From positions 7,513,959 to 7,577,958 of the forward strand of contig NC_092647.1 in the NCBI RefSeq assembly GCF_039555335.1: a stretch of 64,000 bases of DNA, given 5' to 3'. Made by a program: the position numbers and the translations under genes. This stretch comes from Amphiura filiformis. Its lineage: Eukaryota > Echinodermata > Ophiuroidea > Amphilepidida > Amphiuridae. This document shows, piece by piece, positions 1 through 10,852 of the stretch; positions within the stretch are counted from its first letter, which is position 1; every line of letters starts with the position of its first letter. The notes beneath the pieces are model-generated. The model did no database searches. It saw only the letters and a list, made by a program, of their open reading frames with translations, and had not been told where the DNA came from.

Positions 1-38
1 CAATTTTCATAAGCTATTATAGGCCTACGATTAAAGCT

Positions 39-207
39 ATTTATTTATTTACTTATTATTCATTTATTCATTTATTCATTTATTCATTTGTTAATTTATT
101 CATTTATTCATTTATTCATTTATTCATTTATTCATTTATTCATTTATTCATTTATCCATTTAATCATTTAATCATTTAATCATTTATTCATTTCTTCAAT
201 TAATCAT

Positions 208-258
<51 letters not shown>

Positions 259-293
259 TATATTTATTTATTCATTTATTTATTTATTCATCT
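39..293. repeat. (ATTT/ATTC)n microsatellite
   Basis: Imperfect run of 4-bp TTTA and TTCA units. The middle is dominated by an 8-bp TTTATTCA pattern and the right end by pure TTTA. It sits directly beside the truncated tRNA-Gln copy, in the same relative place as the TTTA runs next to the other two copies, so it belongs to the repeated unit rather than being an independent repeat. Confidence 0.95.
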
Positions 294-328
294 AATTGGA
301 GCAAAAACAAAAACAAACAAAAATACTT

Positions 329-377
329 GGATCGCTGGATTCAAAGTCCAAAGTGCTAACCATTACACCACGGGTCC
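329..377 (-). pseudogene. truncated tRNA-Gln(TTG) copy
   Basis: Read on the minus strand this matches the 5' part of the two intact copies downstream: acceptor 5' strand, D arm and anticodon arm with loop CTTTGAA. It lacks about 24 bases covering the T arm and the 3' acceptor strand, so it cannot fold into a cloverleaf. One acceptor base also differs (GGACC in place of GGTCC). It is a dead member of the local tRNA-Gln family. Confidence 0.85.
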
Positions 378-608
378 AGATGTGTTCAGCTAATCCGTAG
401 ACATGACATTTGATCCAATCATAATAGTCCATAATGTGGGTATTTTAGCATTCTCCCTTTTTAACATTGTTTTATTCAATCCAAAATTTAACAGAATGGT
501 CCTTCAATTTTCATAAGCTATTGGCCTACAATTAAAGCTATTTATTTATTTGTTTATTTATTATTTTTATATTTAATTATCTAAATGAAGAAAAACAGAA
601 AAAATACG

Positions 609-680
609 AGGTCCCGCCGAGACTTGAACTCGGATCGCTGGATTCAAAGTCCAAAGTGCTAACCATTACACCACGGGACC
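609..680 (-). tRNA. tRNA-Gln (anticodon TTG)
   Basis: An intact 72-nt cloverleaf on the minus strand: 7-bp acceptor stem GGTCCCG/CGGGACC, D arm GTG..CAC, anticodon loop CTTTGAA giving TTG, T arm CCGAG/CTCGG with loop TTCAAGT, and a T discriminator. A T6 run lies about four bases after the 3' end and could terminate Pol III. The first anticodon-stem pair is T-G. It is identical over 72 nt to the copy at 3288-3359. It may be a real gene amplified with its surroundings, or the head of a tRNA-derived repeat with a TTTA tail. The intact fold and terminator favour a gene. Confidence 0.8.
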
Positions 681-879
681 GCTGTATATGGCTTCATATT
701 GTTAAATTTGAAATTTTAATTCAACATTTCCGATATATAGGTTATATCCTAGTTCTATAAGCTGCATATCTTATCAGTGACTGCTATACCTTGTTTAGGA
801 CTTTCAAAAGAATTACCTACATGTGCAACCATGACTTACACTTTCACTTACCCGTACACTTACACTTACAGTTTGATAC

Positions 880-2325
880 TGGAGAGAGTAGGCTAGTTGA
901 AGGAGTTTGTTGTCTTGGCATTCACGACGTTTGATGGCAAGGAGTTCCACTGATTGACAACTCTCTGTGAGTAGAAATCTTGTCTGCTCCTGAGCGCTTT
1001 GTGTAGCATTGGTTTGAACAGCTTCTGACTTAGTCTTCTTGTGTCTGTGGTTGCTAGCTTGAAGAATCTGTCTTGGTCCACTCTCTCAAAATGATTCCAG
1101 ATCTTGAATGTTTCGATTAAGTCGCCTCAAAGTCTTCTTTGCTCCAAGGTATAAAGCTTCAGCTTTTGAAGTCTTTCCTCGTAGGTCATGTCTCTTATAT
1201 CTGGGACCAACTTAGTAGCTCTCCTTTGGACTTTTTCCAGAGTGGTGATGTCTTTCTTTAATCAAGGACTCCAAGCTTGAACACAGTATTCCAGGTGTGG
1301 TCTGATGTAAGCTTTGTAAAGAATGGTGAAGCTGTCTCTGTTAATGAACTTGAATGTGCGTTTGATAACCCGCATACAATTTATGGCCTTATGGGCTGCT
1401 TTAGTAACGCTCGACTTGCAGTCACTAGTCAGATAAACACCCAGGTCTTTCTCTTCCTGTGTGGTTTCAAGCGTAACACCTTCCATTACGTAGTCAACTT
1501 CTGGATTGGTGTTTCCAAAATGCATAGTTTTGCATTTCCCTGCATTGAAACTAAGGTAAGGAGCCATTTTGAGGACAATTTCTGGAGCTTATCTATGTCA
1601 CTTTGGAGTTTATCTGCACTCTCCGGGGTTTCAATAGTGGTGAAGATCTTGGTGTCATCAGCAAACATTTGTATACTGGAGTTCACATGTTGCGGCAAGT
1701 CGTTGATGTACAAAATGAACAGCAGCGGTCCCAACACGGATCCTTGAGGAACTCCGTTAAACACATCAGCCTGGTTTGAAGTAGTATTTCTTACGGTGAC
1801 TGTTTGTGTTCTTCCCATTAAGAAATCCTGGATCCAGCTCAAAACTTTTCCAGTGAAGCCATACGCATTCAACTTGTTGATTAATCGCTTATGTGGTACC
1901 GAGTCAAAAGCTTTTGCATAGTCAAGAATATGATGTCGACTCCGGCTCCCTGATCTAACTCAGTAACTTCTACAAGTGTCTCAAGTAAATTTGTAAGGCA
2001 TGACTTTCCTTTCATAAAGCCGTGCTGTCTTTCTGATAGTGCACCATGTTTTTCAACATGTTCTGTCATCTTCTTCTTGATTATGGTTTCCATTATCTTG
2101 CATGGTATATACGTGAGGCTCACTGGCCGGTAATTTCCTGCACTCTTTTTGGAACCTTTCTTGAAAATGGGAGTCACTCTGGCAGTCTTCCATTCTTTGG
2201 GTAAACTTCCTAAATCCAGTGATTTTCTGAAGATTAGGTACAATGACAATGAAACTTCTTCGCTACATTCCTTGAATGAGGAATACTACGGGAACCAGCG
2301 CCTTTTGTTAGAAGTCACACATGAG
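880..2325 (-). mobile_element. 5'-truncated, decayed non-LTR retrotransposon (LINE) reverse transcriptase
   Basis: Reading the minus strand from 2325 down to 893 gives successive pieces of a LINE ORF2. First comes the fingers region (KEWKTARVTPIFKKGSKK, NYRPVSL). Next are the palm motifs: AKAFDS in another frame, GVPQGSVLGPLLFILYINDL, and the catalytic FADDT. Then come the thumb (LYKAYIRPHLEYCVQAWSP) and the C-terminal tail (FYSQRVVNQWNSLP). Two frameshifts (near 1905-1930 and 1567) and two in-frame TGA codons (one after AWSP near 1261, one near 1131) make it inactive. The endonuclease half is absent. The motifs fit the jockey/CR1-like group; the exact clade is uncertain. The 3' end runs into a degenerate TAAGTG-rich simple tail near 830-875. 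Confidence 0.93.
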
Positions 2326-2839
2326 TAAAGTGGATAACCTCTATTGGCCTGAATGGATACATGGATCAGATTGTGTCAAATTTATTTGTTTATTTCGTTT
2401 TTCAGAGATAAAAGTTTATATTTTTTATTTTTGTAAACGATTTGTGAATCGAGTTTTGAAGTGTTAAGTAAACCTATATTTATTTATTTTTAATTATTGT
2501 TGCAACCGATTTTGAGATTATTTCAGCCGATACATTTTACACATTTTTAAACAATACTTTAATTGTATGCAAAACAATCACCATCTGTGATACGGCAATC
2601 AACGCACGCAATAATGAATGACTAATCATTGAAATGCTAATGTGCTGAATAGGGAAATTATCCGGAAATTTTGTGAAATATTTTCATGAATAGCAACAAT
2701 ATCGAATTAAAAAAAACAATGTTTGGTAAATAATTGGATATAATGCTAATATTTTCTTGGCAAACAAATTAGCAAGAGAAAGTTTATGTAATATTACTTG
2801 AAAAATCGTAACGCCAGAAAAATCGTAACTGCGCTTATT

Positions 2840-2855
2840 TCTTTCTTTCTTTATT

Positions 2856-2930
<75 letters not shown>

Positions 2931-2935
2931 TTCAT

Positions 2936-2986
<51 letters not shown>

Positions 2987-3000
2987 TTCATTTATTTATA
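2840..3000. repeat. (TTTA)n microsatellite
   Basis: About 150 bp of almost pure TTTA repeats, interrupted by two TTCA units. The open reading frame of FIYL repeats seen here is a by-product of the 4-bp repeat and not a gene. Confidence 0.97.
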
Positions 3001-3077
3001 ACAAGTTTACTTTACAAGTGACTAACTTTGGAATTTAAAGTGCTCAAACCCATTACAGGTGAGCTATAGAAACAAAT

Positions 3078-3155
3078 TTTCACGGAATACCCTCACTTAC
3101 GATCATTGGGTATACCGATCATCAGACGGATCGTAAGTGAGGGTATTCCGTGAAA
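3078..3155. repeat. perfect 27-bp inverted repeat (foldback)
   Basis: Arms 3078-3104 and 3129-3155 are exact reverse complements over 27 bp, separated by 24 bp. The arm starts TTTCACGG and ends ACGATC. No gene is attached. It could be a tiny foldback element, a recent inverted duplication or a small hairpin RNA locus; the sequence alone does not decide. Confidence 0.9.
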
Positions 3156-3169
3156 CTTCAAGTAACGGT

Positions 3170-3935
3170 TGCCTTGCCAGAGGTCTATACTTTGAATTTT
3201 ATTTATTTATTTATTTATATATACTTATTTACTTATTGTTTAATCATCCAATTGAAGAAAAACAAAATAAAAGCATTAAAAAATACGAGGTCCCGCCGAG
3301 ACTTGAACTCGGATCGCTGGATTCAAAGTCCAAAGTGCTAACCATTACACCACGGGACCGCTGTATATGACTTCATATTGTTAAAATCGTTTACATAATC
3401 TCCGGACCATTAGGACGATGTTCGTATTTTGATAACGTATAGCTCCTTCTATTTTTAATTCAACATTTCCCATACGAGTCTGAATGGATACATGGATCAG
3501 ATTGTGTCAAATGTATTTGTGTATTTAGTTTCTCAGAGAAATAAAGTTCAACACATTAGTTTGTGAACGATTAGTGAACGATATCCGGGTTTGGGGTTTT
3601 AACTAAACCTGTTTTTAATTATTGCTGCATGCCGATTTAGAAATTTTACACATTTTAAAACAATACTTTAATTGTATGCAAAACAAATACCATCTGTGAT
3701 ACGGCAATCAACGCACGCAATAATGAATGGCTAATCATTGAATTGCTAATTTACTGAATAGGGAAATTATCCGGAAATTTTTGTAAAATATTTTCATGAA
3801 TAGCAACAATATCGAAATAACAAAAACAATGTTTGGTAAATAATTGGATATAATGCTGATATATTCTTTTCAAACTATGTACTTAGAAAGAGAAAGTTTT
3901 AAGTAATAATACTTGAAAATCATAAGGCGTCAATT
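3170..3935. repeat. tRNA-Gln-bearing repeated unit, copy 3 (uninterrupted)
   Basis: This holds a TTTA run, the tRNA-Gln at 3288-3359, the flank gctgtatatgacttcatattg, about 60 bp absent from copy 2, then aattcaacatttcc followed directly by the gaatggatacatgg block. It gives the uninterrupted order that shows the LINE insertion in copy 2. Confidence 0.75.
3288..3359 (-). tRNA. tRNA-Gln (anticodon TTG)
   Basis: A 72-nt cloverleaf identical to 609-680, with a perfect acceptor stem, TTG anticodon and intact T arm. On the minus strand a T6 run follows within a few bases, as in the other intact copy. The 5' flank (gctgtatat.acttcatattg on the plus strand) is also conserved, so the copies arose by duplication of a larger unit. 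Confidence 0.8.
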
Positions 3936-6900
3936 AGAGTGTTTACATGCAAGGTAATACAATATACACAACGAAGTCACATAGACGGGTGTACATGCCC
4001 CCCACCCATAACGCCTCAAGAAATGTATTGCAATGTCACTTTTTAATTATTTCATGTATTTCGCACTTTTTTACTCTGAGATTAAACTTGGATCAAATTC
4101 TCCTTGTTCAAGATTAACCGATTACTGTTAATTATAGTTGCATTTGAGAAAATACAAACGATTTGTTATTTCCTTTGTTGTACTTTATACAGAGCTGTTA
4201 ATCTGCTGAAAATTAAAATATTAATTCGTTCTTAGGACTTAATTATTTCATATTAGATGGGTTGTTAAGCTGGCCACCACAGCTGTTCCACAAATCAAAA
4301 AAATTAATTATTAGAAAATATTGTTGCAACGTGTTATTTTTATATTAATAATCATTTCTATGCATGATTGAAAAGATTAATTATATTATGAAAAGATACT
4401 TATTATTGGATTCTCCGGGATTTATTGAGTAAATAATTTGCTTGAAGTTTTAATAAAACTAGAATGTGGCGCAAACAAAAAGTTGTTAATTTTATAATTT
4501 GACTTTTCAATTTGCGTAATATCTTTGCCAAAAGTGCATTGATTCTCAACCTACAATCTGATAAAAATGTGAAGGGAATTGATTGCTATCTAGAGAGAAA
4601 AAGAGAGAGAAGAATAAAACCGAAGTCAAATAAAAAAACAGTAATCGTAAAATGGTATGCGTAGATGGGGCCATCGCGGAACATCACGAAGTCCCCACAA
4701 TAATACGGTATGTCAGAAAAATGAGAAAGACACCGTTTCTAAGAGTGGGGACTATTATAGGGTTCCCCACCTATCTCGCCGTTTTACGTGCATGTAAAGA
4801 GAGGGGCTTGGTGATAGGAGAGGTTTATTTTTTATTAAAAAGTGGGGACAATCCAAAATGGCCCCCAGAATGTAGGTGAAAGTTACTAGTATACACTCCG
4901 CACTATTTGTGAGAGCATAATGCTCTCTCTCTCTCTCTCTCAACTTTTAAAGAAGCATATATCGGGGTGAGAGATGGGGTATGTCAAAAAGAAATAGGGG
5001 ATGCTCTATCGAATCGAATGATCATTCTAGGACCTATGTTTAGCGTGTAGTGGGGACCGAATTCACACAAATTTGGTACCCAGAAGGCGATATGTTCCCA
5101 CTATTACGATTTGGCGATGAGGGGAGAGAGAAAGGGGAGATATATACAAACATATATTAAAACCCAAAAGAAATAGGAATATAAAAGATATTGATATTAA
5201 TTTTGAGAAGGGGGTTCATATAGGTTTGCTGACTGAAGTAAGATAACATTGTTTAAACTCTTCATTCCAGGGTGACAAAAACGAGAAAGTGAGCGACAAG
5301 ATAGTGGGAGGGAGCAAAAGAGGGTTGAGAGAGAGGAGGGAGAAGGGGAAAAAGGACAAACTTATGGTCTCTTTTCTAATGGAAATCACGCAAGTTCAGT
5401 TGGCATTTTTGGAATCCATGTGTTTTTTGATCGGCGTGCATCAAGTGCATTTCTCTCATAAAGAAATATTGGAATTTCGGTCGGTATACCGCCCGACTGA
5501 AGGGTGATACTGGGTATATGAGGTGACATGCTAGACAAGAACACATGTCGATGATATCATATCATGGTATATACATTCACAAGTCTGAGCCTTCCCCCTT
5601 CCCCGGCCCCCTCCCCACCCATCCCCCGTTCATAAAAACCTGGCTCTACGCCACACACCGACATCGCCTGGCTAATAATTACTTGGTGCAGCAGAGATAC
5701 TGAAATAAATACCCGGGATCGATACACGTGAATTGCTATGCACGATTTTGATATCAGACGAAAATCTTTGGATACCGGGGTAGAAAATGATGAATATCTC
5801 CCGTAAATGATTTCCTCTAAAGAAACCAGATCTGGTTCCTTACACTTGAAAATACATGTTGAACAGATATGATAGTCGTTAGTTAGCGTCTTGAGAAAGA
5901 AGCGTGCGTCTTGAACTCAAAATCTGACCAAAATTTTGATTTTATATTGCGTTGGTCCTGTATGGACTACAGCGCGCAGGCTATAGCTGCACTCACTACT
6001 CCCGTGGAGGCAGTATAAAAGTCGATGATCATTGACCTCAATGTCGTATATAAGCTTACTCACACACAGCAGAAATCAATTACCCGGCTATTGTCAGTAG
6101 CCTTAGTCAGGTCCCTCGAATCATTATGCGTCTCAAAGGTCGGGAAAAAATGGCCATGCGTGGCTGTGGATTCAACCTACCATGGCGATTTCTGTGAAGA
6201 TATCGGGGCGATGACACTGTGCCACTGTTTTTCAATCATAACAAAAGTTACACTGCATGCGTCAATAACAGAGAAAGCATGTCATAATTATTGATTCATG
6301 TTCCATTTATTCCAATGTGAATTAACGAGAAGGTATTTTATTTGCCATTACAATTTAATTAACGCATTCGAATTAACACGTTGTTATATAGCATTATCAT
6401 AAAGTGACTGCGTAATTCATTGCTTGAACATGAACCAGGTGTCAGGTGAAAGAGAGAGAGAGTAGGGTGTGTGAGAGATTCATATTAATTCATAATACTG
6501 ATGATATCCAAATGATCAGTTTGACATCACTAATAATTCTCCAATAATCTTGGAGAAAGGAATAATAAAGAAGGCCTAACAAGCTATAATGAACAATTTG
6601 TTATTTTGATTAATTATTTTGTTAATCCTTTTATCGGTACAGATATTCAACGATATTATCGGTGATATATTGTACCCTTAAGAGACTCACTTTATAAAAT
6701 GTCTTCTGGCTTCATTGGGACAACGTGCGCGCGCAGCGAGCACAAATTTGTATTTTACACTATTTTGGCCCATGATCTGGGTAAAATTCGGTGGGAAACA
6801 GGCAGCACAGAAGATGCACCGGCCCGGGCAACTTGGGAGCTTAAATTTCGTCCTTTCTTTTCCTTTTAACCCTTCCCTTTTCGATTCCTTTTCCTTTCCT

Positions 6901-9900
6901 CTTTGTCAGGGGGCACTTTTTTCTTTCATTATGTTGCCCCTCCCCCTTACATGAAGATATTTATAAAAAAAATACTTTCGTGATTTTATTATTGCGCGAG
7001 TGAGGCTGTCGAATTCGGCAACCACAAGATGCGGCTTTGTACACCTACAGAACGAATTATCTGTAATGTTTAATGAAATACACAGAATATTTCATAATCA
7101 TTTTATTTTGTTAATCGTCGATTGTTTGGTGCACATGGTACGGTTGATTCTGTATACAAAAATGTCTGATGTTTTCAAACTGTTCTTATCACGTCTATGT
7201 CCACCTCACAAAGGAATATCCAGCACGTGCCTTCATTCCAATAAATGGCAATATTTAATCTCTGCTGCACAGGTGTGTTGCTTGTATGCTTAGTAAAAGG
7301 CTTAGATCGGCTTAGAGTGCTTAGTGCTGAAATAAGAACACTATTATGTGGATCATCATTTGCGTGGCAGGTCATTGTCATTATTAGAAACCAATATCAT
7401 TTAAAAGATTCATTTCAGATCCATTAAGATAACCCCTTGTATGCAATGCCGTGTACATAAAGATACGATTTAAGTACAACACAAATTCAAATTTATGAAA
7501 TATATATATATGAACTTTTTAAATAAAAGTGCACATCGGCCTAAATATATTGAGTTTGTAACTATAGTGGTTCATATCGGGAGGATATACATTAATGTTG
7601 GAATAATACGTTAACACTGGTAATAAATCTGACTGGATTTAACCATCACACCAGGTGATTTTTGTTCACCACATGAAATAAGTATATAGATATGCGGCAA
7701 ATAAAGTACATCCAAACTTGCACTGACCGGGCATGTAAGAGATCATTTAACAAATTGAATAGCACGATTTGTATTCGGTAATTGTTGGGGAGTTTTACCT
7801 TAGTGTAACAGTCAGTCCGGTTAAGATTTATGTGAAATGTATAGCAAGGTGATAGACTTGAACTATTCGGTGTATTCGCTTAAATAATTTTGTTCTATGT
7901 GTACAAGAAGAAAGTAACTGAACAGCTGCTGTGAACCAATTTTCACATAGTAATTAGAAATGCACAGAAAGTCACCATTTTGTAAAGAGGGTCATGAATA
8001 TTACAAAATTCCTATTGGATTTTGAAATACTTTGAATGGAGTGTTAGGGCATTACGTCGCTATATAAACGGTAAGGTGTTATGTCGCCGTTTTACTAGTA
8101 CTCCTTCATATCAGCACATTGTGTATTGTAAAAGGTAAGACAGATCTTAGTTAGACATTTTAGAGGAATTAAAATCTACATCCGATTCAACAATGCTTCA
8201 ACTTGTGAGAAAAACAAATACAAAACATTAGTTTTTGATCATCAAAATCTGAATTCAATTCTAAATTAAACTATTCCAGCTATTTACACATACAACCTTC
8301 TTGCTTATCTACAGACTTTGTGATTGTATATTGAACTTTGACGATAAATTCACAGTATACACGTCATGGTACACAAATGCGTTATTGATGGGGCTATCAA
8401 CTTCCAACTTTTTTGGTGGATATTAGTAATTTTGCCGACATTTTACACATTTTCTTTTCATATTGTTTCTTCATATATACACCCCGTGATAAATGGTTCT
8501 TCTATATGGGTACACAATTGAGAAAAGTACATGAAGGGTGAAAGTTAAGTGTGCTGCGGTATTTTTGATAAAGTTATGTCTATTGTTTTGCTAACACACG
8601 TCTATAAACTATATGCCTCATTAACTTAATGACCTTAACACTTAACTTACTATAACTAAAGAAATTTATACATTTAAAAAGAATTAACAAAATGATATTA
8701 CTTTGCGATTGGTCTTAAAGGATTTGAAATCCGTATACGTTAAAATAAGTGAAAACGTTTGTTTTTTTGATCACATAACACGGAGGAGTAAACTTCTATA
8801 ACGTATTGTCCGCTCAAGTGTCTATCACAGACACATTGCCGCCGATTTCTTGTATTTTATTATTTTTGAAAATGAAGATGAGTTCAAATTGTATCTGTAT
8901 TATTTTAAGAATCACGCACCATGCAAATATGTTTCAGACCAGGGGATAAATTATGCATGGCGAATGAGTATAATGATTGATTAAAAACAAAAACCTGTCT
9001 ACATCATTAGGACGCACTGCTGACCATCACTGATTTAAATGATCCTAGGTATTGTCACTTGTTAAATGACATCTGTAAACGCAAATGAACCATTTGGTAT
9101 AGTTAATCCAAAGTTCATCCCACATGTTGGGAAATATAATGTTGTCAAAAGTGCATCTATGGCGCGCACAACACACACATTCAGTAGGAAATTAAAACTG
9201 ATGATTAAAAGTATATCTTTAAAAAAAATGTTGTTAATTTAACACCCCATTTATTATAGGCGGTCCCCATGTCAAGAGTACAAATGATACCCAAATCCTA
9301 TATAGATTGAAAGCGGTATTGTATTTCTTTACTGTTTTCTTTTCAAGAGTTCTTCATTGTAAATATGGCATCGAATTGAAGGTGTATCACCTGTATTCAC
9401 TCGATTGACTACGCAGTGAATGCCATTCCAAACTTAATGCGTTATTCCAAATAATAATTACATTTTTCGATTACCCATTCAATTGGTTTTCAAAATTGTA
9501 TCAAAGTTATCTTATACCATTTGACGTTCTATTCATGTGGTTTCAATAAACACCTTAGTCATAAACCAATTTTACTGCTTTCACACCAGTCCTTGTTTCA
9601 CAAAAGAAAAAGTTCAACCTGTTCAAGTCTTTGTGAGTTTGATAAAAGTTTGGTAATTACTTTCGTGGTTCTTGTTCAAGGGCAACAAAAAGTGTTCAAT
9701 TTTACAGTAATGAAAAAGATTTTTGATTACGCCAATCATGAATTTGTATATATATGGTCAGCTAGCGTTAAATAAGCTAAAACAGTTGTGGAGCTGAATT
9801 CCTATTCCGTACAAAGACATTTATCATGCATGTAACCAGCTATCTTATCTGGAAAATTGGAAAGATTAAAAAAGATAATGAATTTGTGTTATTACTGAAA

Positions 9901-10522
9901 TGCAATTTGATGCAGCTAACACCCATTAAAGTTGAAGGAATTACTAGCGTCACTTCTTGTGTGAAATTGCAGTCGTTTTGAGTAAGTTGACTTGCCGCAA
10001 ATGCGTAGGTAAGATACATAGGCTCGAACTTGAATCAAAATAATTTGCGTTCTGATCATTTGACAATGACTGCATAATTCGGCAGTTTGTATCATGCACA
10101 CGTAAACGACTAAAATGTGTTCAATGAAATGACGATTTGCGTATGTAACGCACGCGATGTACGTCCAATTTGGTTTAATGTTAATTTGGGTACATATAAA
10201 CAGACAGTAGTTTAAGTAACGACATATGCGGAAACATAACAACAATTCACTTAAATGTAGTAGTTTGGCCTCAACAATTTTAGCTAACATGTTAGAAAGT
10301 GACTATATTATTGATATGATCTGAAGCGCACGTGACCATTACGTGTGTCACATCGATTTGAACTTGGTATAAGTGTTTGCAAGTATAGCTTCTAGCTAAT
10401 TCTTTGGCAATATTTCATTAAGAATTATTATAAGACAATATATAGTTGCAATTGATAACAAGAGTGAATTTGTTAAGTAATTCACGTGTTTTCATTTTAG
10501 CAGAAACAAGACTTCTTCGATA
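3936..10522. other. unique AT-rich tract, no gene recognised
   Basis: No recognisable protein homology and no large repeat. Short purine and CT runs occur near 4592-4612 and 4922-4940. The 9-mer AGTGGGGAC recurs near 4745, 4840 and 5050. A C-rich stretch at 5585-5630 ends in a TATA-like CATAAAAA, but nothing recognisable follows. Open frames up to 124 codons (for example 9916-10290 minus and 7000-7293 plus) look like chance frames: no domain, no splice support, and biased towards AT-rich codons. Confidence 0.6.
5247..5507 (+). other. weak exon candidate, unknown product
   Basis: An open frame follows a reasonable acceptor (ttcattccag, ending near 5270) and runs 79 codons to a TGA. The translation is basic and lysine/arginine-rich at first (for example GGSKRGLRERREKGKKDK) and then hydrophobic. 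I do not recognise it. No partner exon or second copy supports it, so it may be chance. Confidence 0.15.
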
Positions 10523-10852
10523 AACAAACGTCAAGATAACGTTGATAACGAATGTTATCTTCAGTAGGCCTAGATAGCAAGAGATAATTTCAAGATAACA
10601 GTGGGAAATGTATAAGCTCGTGCAAATTGTTTAATTTTTGTAAATTCTTTCAAATTAAACACTATATATCTTTATTTTTGTTATCTGCATCTTTAAATGT
10701 TTAATGTATTTGAATGTGTTGGAGTGTGTTTGAATGTTATTTTTTAATGTGCTCTTATCTTGTAGAAAATTTGAGCTTCTTCCCTTCTACGATTTGCATA
10801 ATATACAAAGTGTCTGCTATATGTAAAGAATTACAGTGGATAAGAGCGATTT

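Larger units (their letters stand above)
507..2818. repeat. tRNA-Gln-bearing repeated unit, copy 2, split by a LINE
   Basis: This unit begins with the motif that also opens the window (ttttcataagctatt), then a TTTA run, the tRNA-Gln, and the motif aattcaacatttcc near 719-735. It resumes at about 2347 with gaatggatacatgg and continues to about 2818. In copy 3 (3170-3935) these two parts are contiguous, so the LINE at 880-2325 interrupts copy 2. The right part, about 470 bp, aligns by eye with 3478-3935 with substitutions and small indels. The first copy at 1-377 keeps only the left part. Confidence 0.75.

Noticed and set aside
1277-1747. 156-codon plus-strand ORF
   Set aside because: It is antisense to the LINE reverse transcriptase, whose motifs are on the minus strand.
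2798-3001. Open frame of FIYL repeats
   Set aside because: It is the translation of a TTTA microsatellite, which has no stop in this frame.
5581-5660. C-rich stretch with TATA-like CATAAAAA as a promoter
   Set aside because: No coding sequence or exon follows within reach; low-complexity C-rich DNA is enough to explain it.
9916-10290. 124-codon minus-strand ORF
   Set aside because: No domain, no splice context and composition like other chance frames in AT-rich DNA.
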